The notes beneath the pieces were generated by a model. That model had not been told where the DNA came from, did no database searches, and saw only the letters and a list, made by a program, of their open reading frames with translations. From Methanocella_A sp035319305 (lineage in GTDB: Archaea > Halobacteriota > Methanocellia > Methanocellales > Methanocellaceae), in the NCBI GenBank assembly GCA_035319305.1, contig DATHCY010000122.1, forward strand, positions 1 to 28,255: a stretch of DNA of 28,255 bases. The letters are read 5' to 3'. Shown one piece after another: positions 1-7,574 of this stretch; within the stretch, counting starts at the first letter, position 1, and each line of letters begins with the position of its first letter. The translations under genes and the position numbers were made by a program.

Positions 1-465
1 GACAATCTCCAGGAAAAGCCCATCAACCCCAACCCTAGCAACCGTACCATGACCGACGGAACCGCCGAAATCAAGGATGTGAAGATGACCGCAATAAACA
101 AAAAGCTGGTCAAAGAGTTCGTCGAGGACATACTAGTCAACGGCAAAATGGAAAAGCTTACCGACTACTTCACAGGAGACAGCTACATACAGCACAACCC
201 CGCCATCGCCGACGGCCTCTCTGGACTGGGCAAAGCCATAGAAGCGATGGCAGCACAGGGCATCATCATGAAATATAACAAGGTACACTACGTACTAGGC
301 GAGGGCAACTTTGTCCTTACAGTGAGCGAAGGTAGTTTCGCGGACAAGCACTCCTCCTTCTACGACCTGTTCCGGATCGAGAACGACAAAATAGCCGAAC
401 ACTGGGACACCATCGAACCCATACCTGATAAGTCAGCCTGGAAAAACAGTAATGGCAAGTTCTAG
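1..465 (+). CDS. SnoaL-like (NTF2-fold) protein, C-terminal part, cut by left window edge
   Basis: The reading frame is open from base 1: residues DNLQEKPINPNP precede the first in-window ATG (49), so the real start lies outside the window and the ATG at 49 is internal. The visible part is one NTF2/SnoaL-like unit, with YIQHNP near residue 62 of the visible frame and EHWDTIEPIP near the end. The opening DNLQEKP resembles the HWD-x-(I/L) end of the same kind of unit, so the full protein probably has two tandem SnoaL-like repeats, as in predicted SnoaL-like proteins of the COG4922 type. Members are small cone-shaped proteins that bind or isomerise hydrophobic substrates; the substrate here is unknown. 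It ends FYDLFRIENDKIAEHWD...NSNGKF followed by TAG. No partner gene is visible. Confidence 0.75.
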   Translation, partial: DNLQEKPINPNPSNRTMTDGTAEIKDVKMTAINKKLVKEFVEDILVNGKMEKLTDYFTGDSYIQHNPAIADGLSGLGKAIEAMAAQGIIMKYNKVHYVLGEGNFVLTVSEGSFADKHSSFYDLFRIENDKIAEHWDTIEPIPDKSAWKNSNGKF

Positions 466-904
466 GCCAACGAGGGAAATCCGGGGGAGCACGAGCCCCC
501 CAATATACGACGCCCGTAAATTCCACACGACTAAAACCGTGAACCACCCACCCCACAGCCACAAGGAACGTGAACTACCATGCCCTGAAGGGCCATGGCC
601 CCCTGTTTCACAGAAAAGAACTCGCCATTCCCTCGGACGGTATAGGTGCAAATCTCCACCAGGTTAAGACCGATTCCCTGCCCCATTTACAACCGCCAGC
701 ACGTTTAACCCCTCACGAAGGACGCTTCCACATCGCTATAACCTGATAAGGAGAAGAACAGTTAAAGGCTAAACACCCGACTAGCCAACAAGACTCGATT
801 CAACACGACTCTAAAGCAACGGGTTTTCTCCCACCCCATGCCCAATATCAACAACAGTTAAGTCTTTCCAATGATTTCACATTAGATAACCGAGGCACAG
901 TGGT

Positions 905-940
905 AGCAAAACCCTACGCTAAAGTCGTGGGATGAAGCGT
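905..940 (+). repeat. IS200/IS605 right-end-like hairpin, copy A (degenerate)
   Basis: The arm CCC-t-ACG (912-918) pairs with CGTGGG (926-931) around a TAAAG-containing loop and is followed by ATGAAG. It matches the layout of three other sites in the window, namely an A/G-rich lead, CCCACG, a loop with TTTAA or TAAA, CGTGGG, then A-rich plus GTCA. This copy has a one-base bulge and lacks the terminal GTCA. The IS assignment is inferred from the known form of IS200/IS605 right ends. Confidence 0.4.
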
Positions 941-1282
941 ATCCCACCATATTACTTTCATCATACACTGTCAACCTTTAAGTTTCCGCCTAACTAATGG
1001 TGATCGGATGATAGTTCGGAAAACAGTATGGGCACCGGCATATTATGCAATCACTAAGACCAACCTGCGTAAGCTAGATGGGCTTACGGCGAAGATAATA
1101 TGGTATCCGCATCATTTCCGAGCGTGTCACCGGGAACACTAAGCTTGACCGTGCCAATATACAGAGAGCCACCGTATTATCTGATGCATCAACGCTGCAT
1201 ACAACATAGATCTTCAACGCCAAGATGGCCTTCTAAAAACACAGATGAGCTCCCGAAAACTGAAGAGAATGTGCAAAAGATA

Positions 1283-1317
1283 GAAGCCCACGAACTTTAA
1301 CCGTGGGAGGAAGTCAC
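1283..1317 (+). repeat. IS200/IS605 right-end-like hairpin, copy B, carrying the surE RBS
   Basis: CCCACG (1287-1292) pairs perfectly with CGTGGG (1302-1307) around a 9-nt loop, followed by AGGAAGTCAC (1308-1317). This is the usual right-end form of IS200/IS605 elements. A frame ending EAHEL-stop runs into it. The 3' arm overlaps GGGAGG (1305-1310), which is also the only Shine-Dalgarno candidate for surE, 7 nt before its ATG. Folding of the hairpin in RNA would partly hide that site. Confidence 0.55.
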
Positions 1318-2127
1318 ATGAATAAACGGATCCTGATCACCAACGACGATGGCGTGGCCTCCTCAGGTCTGCTCGCCATTTACGAAGCGGTAAAAGGCCT
1401 CGGAGAAGTGTTTATCGTGGCTCCAGCGACACAGCAAAGCGCAGTAGGCCGATCGATGACACTGTTCGAGCCATTACGAGTGCAGAAGATCGATATAGAG
1501 GACGTAGAAGCCTATGCTGTCAACGGCACACCCACCGACTCTGTGGTCATCGGCATGTATGTGATCATGGCAGGCAGCAAACCAGATCTTGTGATCTCGG
1601 GCATCAATATCGGGGAGAACCTCAGCTATGAGGCTGCCACCACTTCCGGCACAATCGGGGCAGCGATGGAGGCGGCAAACCAAGGCGTGCCGGCTATTGC
1701 CATATCACTCCATGTTGCAGACGAGGGCGACAAGTTTGCCGATACTACATCGATGAGGAACTATGCTATGGTACAGAGTGTGGTGAGGACGCTGGCGCAG
1801 TTTGTTCTGGACAACGGCCTGCCGAATGGCATAGACTTGCTCAACGTAAACGTGCCTGCGAGGGTGACCAGGGATACGCCCGTGGTCATGACCCGCCTGG
1901 CCAGGCGGATGTATGATACGATAGTCCACCATCGCACCGATCCACGCGGAAGGTCCTACTACTGGGTCGACGGCATAGTGGTCGAAGATGCTCTGGAAGG
2001 AACCGATCTTCATGTAGTTCATAAAAAAGGCCAGATATCGATCACACCAATGCGGCTCGATATGACCGCATTGCCCAACGCCTCCGACGACCTAGAAAAG
2101 GCTCTAGGACAGCTTTTCAGGCGTTGA
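1318..2127 (+). CDS. surE: 5'/3'-nucleotidase SurE
   Basis: SurE is a metal-dependent phosphatase that dephosphorylates nucleoside monophosphates in the cytoplasm. The start motif ILITNDDGVASSGL holds the metal ligands Asp10 and Asp11, QQSAVG gives Ser41, and SGINIGENLSY gives Asn97. NGTPTDSV near residues 69-75 is another family hallmark. The length of 269 aa is normal. I chose ATG 1318 because GGGAGG lies 7 nt upstream and the protein then opens MNKRILITNDDG. A GTG at 1303 would add five residues encoded by the IS-like hairpin and is unlikely. The gene stands alone, with a gene-free stretch before it and a convergent nitroreductase gene after it. Confidence 0.95.
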   Translation: MNKRILITNDDGVASSGLLAIYEAVKGLGEVFIVAPATQQSAVGRSMTLFEPLRVQKIDIEDVEAYAVNGTPTDSVVIGMYVIMAGSKPDLVISGINIGENLSYEAATTSGTIGAAMEAANQGVPAIAISLHVADEGDKFADTTSMRNYAMVQSVVRTLAQFVLDNGLPNGIDLLNVNVPARVTRDTPVVMTRLARRMYDTIVHHRTDPRGRSYYWVDGIVVEDALEGTDLHVVHKKGQISITPMRLDMTALPNASDDLEKALGQLFRR

Positions 2128-2269
2128 TTGATGTCCGCTCGTCCACCCCCGCTCGCTCGTATATCGCCAACCCTGGTTCATATCCTATTTGCTTAGGACG
2201 TATTGCAGAATTGCACGTCAGCAGGATTAAAGAATTGAGGCAGATTTATTATACCCCAAACCTGCAAAG

Positions 2270-2869
2270 TTAGAAAACCATTTCTTCTTTTGGAAACCTG
2301 AACTTCGACATCGGTTTATCCGCCGGGAAGCCGAGAGGTACGATCACGACCGGTATGAGCGTAGAGGGAAGCGCCAAGGCCTTAGCAAGCCCGGACACAT
2401 CGAACGCCATTACTGGACACGAATCTACTCCCATGGATTTGGCCGCGTAGATGGCCGTCAGCGCGGCCATAAGAGCCTGCGCCTGCGCCTCGACGAGCAT
2501 TTGCGCAGGAAGATGACTAGACTTATAATGATGAATTGCTCCCTCTAATGTCCTAATATATTCCTCCGTCACGCCAGCCGTCCGCATACCCTCGACCAGC
2601 ATGGCTGTGTGACCTTCGAAGTCCATATTGGCACAAAATATCAGAAGGTGCGAGCATGTCCCTATCTGCGGCCGATTCCAGACGACGGGTAATATCATTT
2701 CCTTCGCTGCATTACCCCTAACGACCTTTACTTTCCAGGGTTGGATGTTCATACCGGATGGTGTGAGACGGGCCATGTCGATTATTGCGTTTAACTTATC
2801 CTCGCCGATGTCCCTTCCATCAAATAGTTTCACGGCATACCTTTCCATTAATATTTGCTTGAATTCCAT
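2270..2869 (-). CDS. Nitroreductase-family FMN oxidoreductase
   Basis: About 199 aa of the nitroreductase fold, which reduces nitro compounds, quinones or related electrophiles with FMN and a nicotinamide or F420-type donor; the actual substrate and donor are not visible. The N-terminal RYAVKLFDGRDIGEDKL and ARLTPSGMNIQPWKVKVV are the typical FMN-contact segments, and the C-terminal half has VPLGFPADKP. The start at 2869 (MEFKQILMERY) has GGTGAT just upstream, matching the archaeal anti-SD. Upstream ATGs at 2875 and 2893 are in frame, but only the last would remove this RBS from the leader. It is divergent from an HxlR regulator gene, which suggests that regulator controls it. This arrangement resembles the yodB-yodC pair of Bacillus. 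Confidence 0.88.
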   Translation of the reverse strand: MEFKQILMERYAVKLFDGRDIGEDKLNAIIDMARLTPSGMNIQPWKVKVVRGNAAKEMILPVVWNRPQIGTCSHLLIFCANMDFEGHTAMLVEGMRTAGVTEEYIRTLEGAIHHYKSSHLPAQMLVEAQAQALMAALTAIYAAKSMGVDSCPVMAFDVSGLAKALALPSTLIPVVIVPLGFPADKPMSKFRFPKEEMVF

Positions 2870-2923
2870 TATCATCACCTTGGGAATCCTCATTTTTATC
2901 CAGCATATGGATGGGTCTATCCG

Positions 2924-2966
2924 TATTTATACAGGTAGTGACCGATCTGTCACCAATTTATATATG
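2924..2966. promoter_or_regulatory. Divergent promoter region with GTGAC/GTCAC operator candidate
   Basis: The dyad GTGAC (2938-2942), spacer CGATCT, GTCAC (2949-2953) sits between a minus-strand TATA box (TATAAATA, about 2926-2933, for the nitroreductase) and a plus-strand TATA box (TTTATATA, 2958-2965, for hxlR). A dimer bound here would touch both promoters. HxlR proteins bind such dyads and commonly regulate themselves and a divergent enzyme gene. That this dyad is the site is inference. Confidence 0.6.
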
Positions 2967-3010
2967 GTTAAACGAACATAGAAGATAACCCTTGGCAGGT
3001 GGCTAATCGT

Positions 3011-3361
3011 ATGATGCAAAACTGCCGGATAGATAACGTCTTTAGACCAGCTGTAGGAAAATGGAAACCGAATATACTTCTAAACTTGAGCGAAAGGCCG
3101 TTAAGGATAAGCGAACTCGAGGATCGACTGCCTGACGCTCATCCCCGCGTGCTGAAGCGCCAGATGCGGAGCCTCGAGGCGGACGGGCTCGTACAAAAGA
3201 AAACCTATACAGAGACGCCGCCCAAAGTGGAATATTCATTGACCGAGTATGGTGAAGCGTTAGCGGCCATACTAGACGAGCTTATCAAGAGTGCGACCGA
3301 GCATGATATCCTGAGAAAATATGATAAGGCGGCTGAGAATCCCAATAAGAGGATCCGTTAA
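3011..3361 (+). CDS. HxlR-family winged-helix transcriptional regulator
   Basis: A 116-aa single-domain regulator. The core VGKWKPNILLNLSERPLRISELEDRLP, then VLKRQMRSLEADGLVQKK and PPKVEYSLTEYGEAL, is the HxlR/DUF24 winged helix, with the KVEYSLT wing. A single Cys near the N terminus (NCRIDNVFRPAVGKWK) occupies the position of the redox- or electrophile-sensing Cys in YodB/HypR-type members. The start is taken at ATG 3011 because AGGTGG (2997-3002) lies 8 nt before it; a GTG at 2999 overlaps that RBS. It is divergent from the nitroreductase gene and probably autoregulated through the shared dyad. Confidence 0.9.
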   Translation: MMQNCRIDNVFRPAVGKWKPNILLNLSERPLRISELEDRLPDAHPRVLKRQMRSLEADGLVQKKTYTETPPKVEYSLTEYGEALAAILDELIKSATEHDILRKYDKAAENPNKRIR

Positions 3362-3404
3362 ACTGGTGTCGTCCGGCCTGAATGCGAAGCTATTACAATT
3401 TTAC

Positions 3405-3456
3405 AGAGGGATAGAATCCCATTACTGATCATTAAAAACCATGCTGATTCAGCAAC
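3405..3456. terminator. Stem-loops between convergent genes
   Basis: Two short perfect inverted repeats lie between the convergent hxlR and small-membrane-protein genes: GGGAT/ATCCC (3408-3420) and TGCTG/CAGCA (3442-3454). They are at the right place to end transcription from either side, but neither has a clear T-run, so the role is uncertain. Confidence 0.3.
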
Positions 3457-3475
3457 ATGCCCTTTGCTTACTTAC

Positions 3476-3754
3476 TCAGTGGCCCCCCGCGCGTTTGAAG
3501 GCCCGGACCGAACTGCGGATAAACCAGACTAAAAGTCCGCATAGGGCCAGTAGTACGATAACTCCTATGGCGATCACATACGGGCCGCTGAGCCCGATAC
3601 TGATCGCTACGCTAAGGATGACCAGCGCGGCTAGTACACCGATCACCGTAAACAGCAGCAGGTCTGCAACGATCGCGGTGACTTCCTGCCACGCGATATT
3701 GCTGAACAGCTGAACGAATGTATTATCGCGTGGTCTGTCTTCCTTAGGTTCCAT
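3476..3754 (-). CDS. Small two-helix membrane protein, unknown function
   Basis: A 92-aa protein with a charged N terminus (MEPKEDRPRDN), then two long hydrophobic stretches (about residues 25-50 and 56-80, the latter IVLLALCGLLVWF), and a basic C terminus (RSSVRAFKRAGGH). It resembles small integral membrane proteins often annotated as hypothetical in methanogens, and I do not recognise a named family. The start at ATG 3754 has no strong SD, which fits a short leader. It is convergent with hxlR and separated by about 265 bp from truA. Coding status rests on the clean hydrophobic pattern. Confidence 0.6.
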   Translation of the reverse strand: MEPKEDRPRDNTFVQLFSNIAWQEVTAIVADLLLFTVIGVLAALVILSVAISIGLSGPYVIAIGVIVLLALCGLLVWFIRSSVRAFKRAGGH

Positions 3755-3813
3755 AATTGAAAAAATATGATATTACTAGTTAAATCTTTGTCCCGGTTTA
3801 TCCTATCTGGGCG

Positions 3814-3840
3814 TTAAGGCGGGCGGGAAGACCCGCTTAA
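3814..3840. terminator. Hairpin downstream of truA
   Basis: The left arm TTAAGGCGGG (3814-3823) pairs with CCCGCTTAA (3832-3840) with one bulged base and an 8-nt loop. It lies in the 266-bp gene-free stretch between truA and the small membrane protein gene, about 180 bp beyond the truA stop, so it could end that transcript. There is no T-run. I found no tRNA or known RNA in the rest of this stretch (3755-4020). Confidence 0.3.
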
Positions 3841-4020
3841 AGGGTAGGGTAGTTCATGGGAGTTCAATAGGTGCACAAGTCGTGAGCTGAGGAGGGAGTT
3901 CCCCATTTTCAGACGAGGTTACCTAACTCGCAGACTCGCTCGAAGTTCATCGGCAGCACGGAGGCAGGATTCGGTATAAGAGCCGTGACAGATTTAAGAG
4001 CGCCCGACACGATACAATTC

Positions 4021-4836
4021 TCAGGGGTATATACCGCCTTTCATGGCATCCCCGAATTCCCTGCTGACTTCTGCCATGGTATACTGCCACTCGAACGAGT
4101 GCAGCAGCCGCTGATAGGCCCGCTGCTTGGCATAATCATCATCTTCAAAGGCGATGCCATCGTAGTTCACCTTCGCCAAGTACAAGCCGGCGGCCGGGGC
4201 GGGGGGTATGCCCTCGCGATAGGCCGGATCGAACATCCGCTCGATCCAATCGTTCGGCCGTTTGTTGCCGCCCACCAAGCGCAACGCGGTGACGATCTTC
4301 CGTACCATATTCCACAAAAACGAATCAGCTTCGATATCGATCAGGTAGATATCCCCCATTTTCGTAACTTCGATCCTTCTCACAGTCCTGACCGGGTTCT
4401 TTCCCAGCTCTACAGTGGAAAAGTTAGTGAAATTGTGGGTACCTATTATTCGCAGCGCAAATTCACGCAGCCTGTTCTCCATAACATCTGGCGCGTACAA
4501 TATATACCGGTATTCACGGCTGATGGCATGCCTACGGGGATCAAAGTCCTCCACAACATCGGCCTTCGCGTAAGCCCACAGGTCCGGCGGCAGCTTTGAA
4601 TTGATGATCCTGGGCGCTACCAGCTTCGGATCGGCAGGCTCGAACGACACTACCTGGCAGAGCGCGTGCACCCCCGCGTCGGTCCTCCCCGACATGGCGA
4701 TCTTCCCTTTCGGGACGATAGCCCCTACTCCCTCTAGCGCCCTCCGCAGCTCCCCCTCCACGGTGCGGAGACCTGGCTGAGCCTGGGAACCATAAAAATC
4801 CGTGCCGATATACGCGATCTTAATGGCAGACTTCAC
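4021..4836 (-). CDS. truA: tRNA pseudouridine synthase TruA
   Basis: TruA converts uridines 38-40 of the tRNA anticodon stem to pseudouridine. SGRTDAGVHALCQVV contains the catalytic aspartate (Asp53 by my count), and the start IKIAYIGTDFYGSQAQPGLRTVEGEL is the typical TruA N terminus. Later SREYRYILY and SFLWNMVRKIVTALRLVG are also family landmarks. The length of 271 aa is normal. The start is GTG 4836, preceded by GGTGA 6 nt upstream, and aligns well with relatives. It begins 6 nt after the stop of the upstream PsiE-like gene, so it is probably co-transcribed with the PsiE-like pair; the functional link is not obvious. Confidence 0.95.
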   Translation of the reverse strand: MKSAIKIAYIGTDFYGSQAQPGLRTVEGELRRALEGVGAIVPKGKIAMSGRTDAGVHALCQVVSFEPADPKLVAPRIINSKLPPDLWAYAKADVVEDFDPRRHAISREYRYILYAPDVMENRLREFALRIIGTHNFTNFSTVELGKNPVRTVRRIEVTKMGDIYLIDIEADSFLWNMVRKIVTALRLVGGNKRPNDWIERMFDPAYREGIPPAPAAGLYLAKVNYDGIAFEDDDYAKQRAYQRLLHSFEWQYTMAEVSREFGDAMKGGIYP

Positions 4837-4842
4837 TCACTG

Positions 4843-5277
4843 TCACCCTGCCCCATCGTGCCTATGTTCGCTCAGTAAGTATACCGCAGCCACCAGGATG
4901 ACTAGCAACAGACCAGTGACTGCCATCTCCTCAACCGGTATTTTTTCGACGCCGAACACCAACACCCGCCGGATCATCGCCGTAAGCCCCGCTATAATGA
5001 TAAGCCGCAGATCCAGCCGGTGGCTGCGGATGAAGACGGCCACCGTCTGGATTAGCTCGGCGATAATCATGACGACCAGCAGGTCATTCAGCGAAGTATA
5101 TATAATATCGATCGACATCGTTCCCGTGGTCAGGTCGGCGAGGTCCATAGCTACGATGAAAAAGGTCGCAAAAGCCATGATGACCAGAAACAGCGCGACC
5201 AGCAGGTAGATCACCGACTCAACGCCATTTACCATGCTCGTAACGATCGATTCGAAACTCCTTCTACTATCGCTCAT
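4843..5277 (-). CDS. PsiE-like four-helix membrane protein (copy B)
   Basis: A 144-aa integral membrane protein with about four hydrophobic segments (residues roughly 19-45, 60-82, 88-105 and 115-135). The conserved centre is RSHRLDLRLIIIAGLTAMIRRVLVFG. It is clearly paralogous to the upstream gene at 5327-5785, with the shared block S-H-x-(I/L)-D-(V/L)-R-L and IRRVLVFG. Both look like the PsiE family (phosphate-starvation-inducible in E. coli), whose biochemical role is unknown. ATG 5277 has GGTGA 4 nt upstream. It sits 49 nt after the upstream paralogue and 6 nt before truA, which indicates one operon. Confidence 0.75.
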   Translation of the reverse strand: MSDSRRSFESIVTSMVNGVESVIYLLVALFLVIMAFATFFIVAMDLADLTTGTMSIDIIYTSLNDLLVVMIIAELIQTVAVFIRSHRLDLRLIIIAGLTAMIRRVLVFGVEKIPVEEMAVTGLLLVILVAAVYLLSEHRHDGAG

Positions 5278-5326
5278 AAGGTCACCGGAGTCCAGTTTTC
5301 ATAGTATCATTCAGCAGCTCGACCGA

Positions 5327-5785
5327 CTATTTTTGCGTCGGCTCTCTCTGGCGGGCAATCAGGTATATACCTATTATCAGTACGAACAGCAGTACGGCCG
5401 TAAGCGCGGTCTCATCCCAAGGTTTGGGTTTGGCGCCGAAAACCAGCACCCGCCTAATAATCGCTGTCAGGCCGACAGCCAAGACCAGCCGGACGTCGAT
5501 CGAATGGCTCTTGATGTAGACGATAAGCGTCTGAATCAGCCCGGTAATAATAAAGATGATCATCAAGTCTTCAAGCGCGTTGTCGATCTGAAGGATGGTG
5601 GATGGCTCTGTTACAAACAAGATCATGTCTTGGGCCACGATGTAAAAGGCCATAATCGCCATCAGCACCAGGAATATCGCGGCCAGAAGGTAGAGTGATG
5701 ACTGTACTACGTCCAGCGCGTTACCTATCGTATTGCTATATCTCGCTTTTTTGTCCGGGGCTTTTATCGGTAACTCGTCAGACAT
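5327..5785 (-). CDS. PsiE-like four-helix membrane protein (copy A)
   Basis: A 152-aa paralogue of the next gene, with a polar N terminus of about 30 residues, four hydrophobic segments, and the signature KSHSIDVRLVLAVGLTAIIRRVLVFG. The C terminus ends RQREPTQK. The ATG at 5785 is preferred over the in-frame TTG at 5791. A TATA-like TTTATATCT lies at 5812-5820, about 31 nt upstream, which predicts a nearly leaderless mRNA and explains the lack of an SD. The tandem arrangement suggests local gene duplication followed by divergence, possibly to form a hetero-oligomer. Confidence 0.75.
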   Translation of the reverse strand: MSDELPIKAPDKKARYSNTIGNALDVVQSSLYLLAAIFLVLMAIMAFYIVAQDMILFVTEPSTILQIDNALEDLMIIFIITGLIQTLIVYIKSHSIDVRLVLAVGLTAIIRRVLVFGAKPKPWDETALTAVLLFVLIIGIYLIARQREPTQK

Positions 5786-5811
5786 GGTCAAATATACTAT
5801 GTCGCAGCCGG

Positions 5812-5820
5812 AGATATAAA
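5812..5820 (-). promoter_or_regulatory. TATA box for PsiE-like/truA operon
   Basis: Read on the minus strand this is TTTATATCT, about 31 nt before ATG 5785. Archaeal initiation about 25 nt downstream of the box would fall a few bases before the ATG, giving an almost leaderless transcript. Confidence 0.5.
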
Positions 5821-5836
5821 CGTTAGGACCGTCGTG

Positions 5837-7522
5837 TTAAACGATCTTCTTTAGGTCGTATGTCCGCTGGCAGGTTTCAAGCTGAGTGGATGTACCCACG
5901 ATAATCAGCTCGGCGTCCTTCCGAAGTTTTTCGTCGGGATCCGGCCCCGGCCTAAACACATCGTTCTCCCGTATGCCTATGATGGTGCATCCTGTCTTTA
6001 CCCGCATCCCCGACTCCCTGATGGTCGAGTTCTCCAGTTTCGAACCCTTCACGACAAAGCGGGCCAGGAGCACGCCATCGGATAGCGACACCGTATCCTC
6101 GAACGAGCCTTTTTCCACGATGCGGGCGAGGATTTGACCCGCCACTGACGACAGCGACATCACATAGTCAGCCCCTGCCCTGTACATCTTGCCTACGCTG
6201 CTGTTGAGATTTGCCCTGGAGATGATATTGATGTGTGGGTTAATGCTCCGGGCTAGCAGTATGGTCAGCATGTTCTTCGCGTCGTCGTTCAGGGTGATCA
6301 CGATGGTAGAAGAGGTTTCCACGCCTGCTTTCAGCAGGCTCTCCTTATCGGACGAATCGCCGATCACCTGGTTTTCGACGTTGTACTGCTTACGGTCTAT
6401 AACCGTGTACGCTATGCCTTTACGATCGAACTCCTTCGCCACATCCCGGCCCACATCCCCGAACCCTGCGATGATGCAGTGGCTGCCGCACGCAGGACTC
6501 TTCATGCGGGATATGGACTCTGTGCTCTCAAGCTGGCTGCTGGTACCCATGACAACAAGCACGGTTGATTCATCAATGACAGTAGAAGGCTCGGGATTAA
6601 TCATAAAATCGCCATGCTTGAATATTGCCACCACATTCGCGCCGGTTGTCTCCCGAATTTTCAGGTCCCTGAGTTTCTTTCCCACAATCGGATTATCTGG
6701 GTACACAGGCAGCTTGCATAGCTTTACATCGCCGCCAAGATCGACCGCGCTGGAAAGCTCGAAGTTGATCGACGATACCGCCATCAACCCAATGTTCATA
6801 CCCAAGATCTGCTTGGGGGAAACGACGATATCCGCCCCTGCGAACTCCAGGTATTTGGCCATTTCAAGGTTGTCCACCAGCGCAATGATCTTACAGTCGG
6901 CAATCTGTGATGCCGTAAGCACGATCGCAGCGTTTTTGTCGTCCCCTTCGTTCGAGATAAGGAACGAGGCGCTACTGATCCGGGCTTGGCGCAGCTCGTC
7001 TTCGTCCGATGGGTCGCCATGTATCGCATGGTGGCCGTGGCGCTGCAGCTCGCTCACCTTTCCAGCGGTCTGGTCGATGACCACAAACGGGATATCCTTC
7101 TCCGTCAGCTCCATGATCAGGTCATTGACGATGCTGCTGTACCCGCAGATAACCACATGATCTTTAGTCCACTCAGGGACACGGTGCCGGGGGCTCTTGA
7201 TCCATCGCTCCATGATGGGGGTTACCATCAGCGGGAGTACCACAGCGAAGAGGATGAACAACCCCGTGAGCACGACGATCATGGAAAAGATCTTCCCAGT
7301 TAGGGTCGTTGGATATATATCGCCGTACCCTGTAGTAGTCATAGAAATCACCACCCAGTACAGGGCGGTCCAAAAGTCAACGTTATGGACATTGAAGTTG
7401 CCCTGCAGCAGCAGAAATATCAGCGTATAAGTGAGCACGACCGCGATGATGCCCGCCGGGTACACGATGTATGGCGAAACAAGTATGCTGCGCAGCTGGC
7501 GCTTGGAGATCCTGGTGCCCAT
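5837..7522 (-). CDS. MthK-like potassium channel with two tandem RCK (TrkA) domains
   Basis: A 561-aa ion channel subunit. TM1 is about residues 18-40, the pore helix about 49-62, the selectivity filter TTTGYGD at 62-68, and TM2 about 78-101. Then come RCK-N domain 1 (122-240, start HVVICGYSSIVNDLI), a TrkA-C domain (about 255-340), RCK-N domain 2 (349-470, classical GFGDVG nucleotide motif) and a second TrkA-C (about 478-560). One pore followed by two RCK units in one chain recalls Slo-type and some prokaryotic tandem-RCK channels. RCK1 has the CGYS form also seen in MthK (CGWS) rather than GxGxxG. The start is ATG 7522. It is separated by about 50 nt from the PsiE-like operon, which has its own TATA. 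Confidence 0.93.
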   Translation of the reverse strand: MGTRISKRQLRSILVSPYIVYPAGIIAVVLTYTLIFLLLQGNFNVHNVDFWTALYWVVISMTTTGYGDIYPTTLTGKIFSMIVVLTGLFILFAVVLPLMVTPIMERWIKSPRHRVPEWTKDHVVICGYSSIVNDLIMELTEKDIPFVVIDQTAGKVSELQRHGHHAIHGDPSDEDELRQARISSASFLISNEGDDKNAAIVLTASQIADCKIIALVDNLEMAKYLEFAGADIVVSPKQILGMNIGLMAVSSINFELSSAVDLGGDVKLCKLPVYPDNPIVGKKLRDLKIRETTGANVVAIFKHGDFMINPEPSTVIDESTVLVVMGTSSQLESTESISRMKSPACGSHCIIAGFGDVGRDVAKEFDRKGIAYTVIDRKQYNVENQVIGDSSDKESLLKAGVETSSTIVITLNDDAKNMLTILLARSINPHINIISRANLNSSVGKMYRAGADYVMSLSSVAGQILARIVEKGSFEDTVSLSDGVLLARFVVKGSKLENSTIRESGMRVKTGCTIIGIRENDVFRPGPDPDEKLRKDAELIIVGTSTQLETCQRTYDLKKIV

Positions 7523-7574
7523 AGATTTTCAAGTTAATTTATATGACAATGTAAAAAAGGGTTGTGCATGCTCC

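Larger units (their letters stand above)
466..1317. other. 852-bp gene-free stretch with decayed IS200/IS605-like ends
   Basis: I see no convincing gene here. Frames are short and lack family signatures. Two hairpins resembling right ends of IS200/IS605 elements (about 912-931 and 1287-1307) are the only recognisable structure. The ORF at 1100-1300 ends in KIEAHEL followed by a stop inside the second hairpin, which is how many TnpB reading frames end, so it may be the last vestige of a tnpB gene. No TnpB catalytic or zinc-finger motif could be found upstream. The simplest reading is one or two eroded insertion elements. Confidence 0.5.

Noticed and set aside
1100..1300. 66-aa ORF before surE
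   Set aside because: No family resemblance, low-complexity mixture; only its last residues (EAHEL) look meaningful, as a possible TnpB remnant, so it is not called as a gene.
3755..4020. Possible structured RNA between the small membrane protein gene and truA
   Set aside because: Apart from one hairpin I could not fit a tRNA, RNase P, SRP or guide RNA signature.
6189..7160. 323-aa plus-strand frame opposite the K+ channel gene
   Set aside because: Ser/Thr/Met-rich antisense translation of the RCK-domain coding region, with no recognisable domain.
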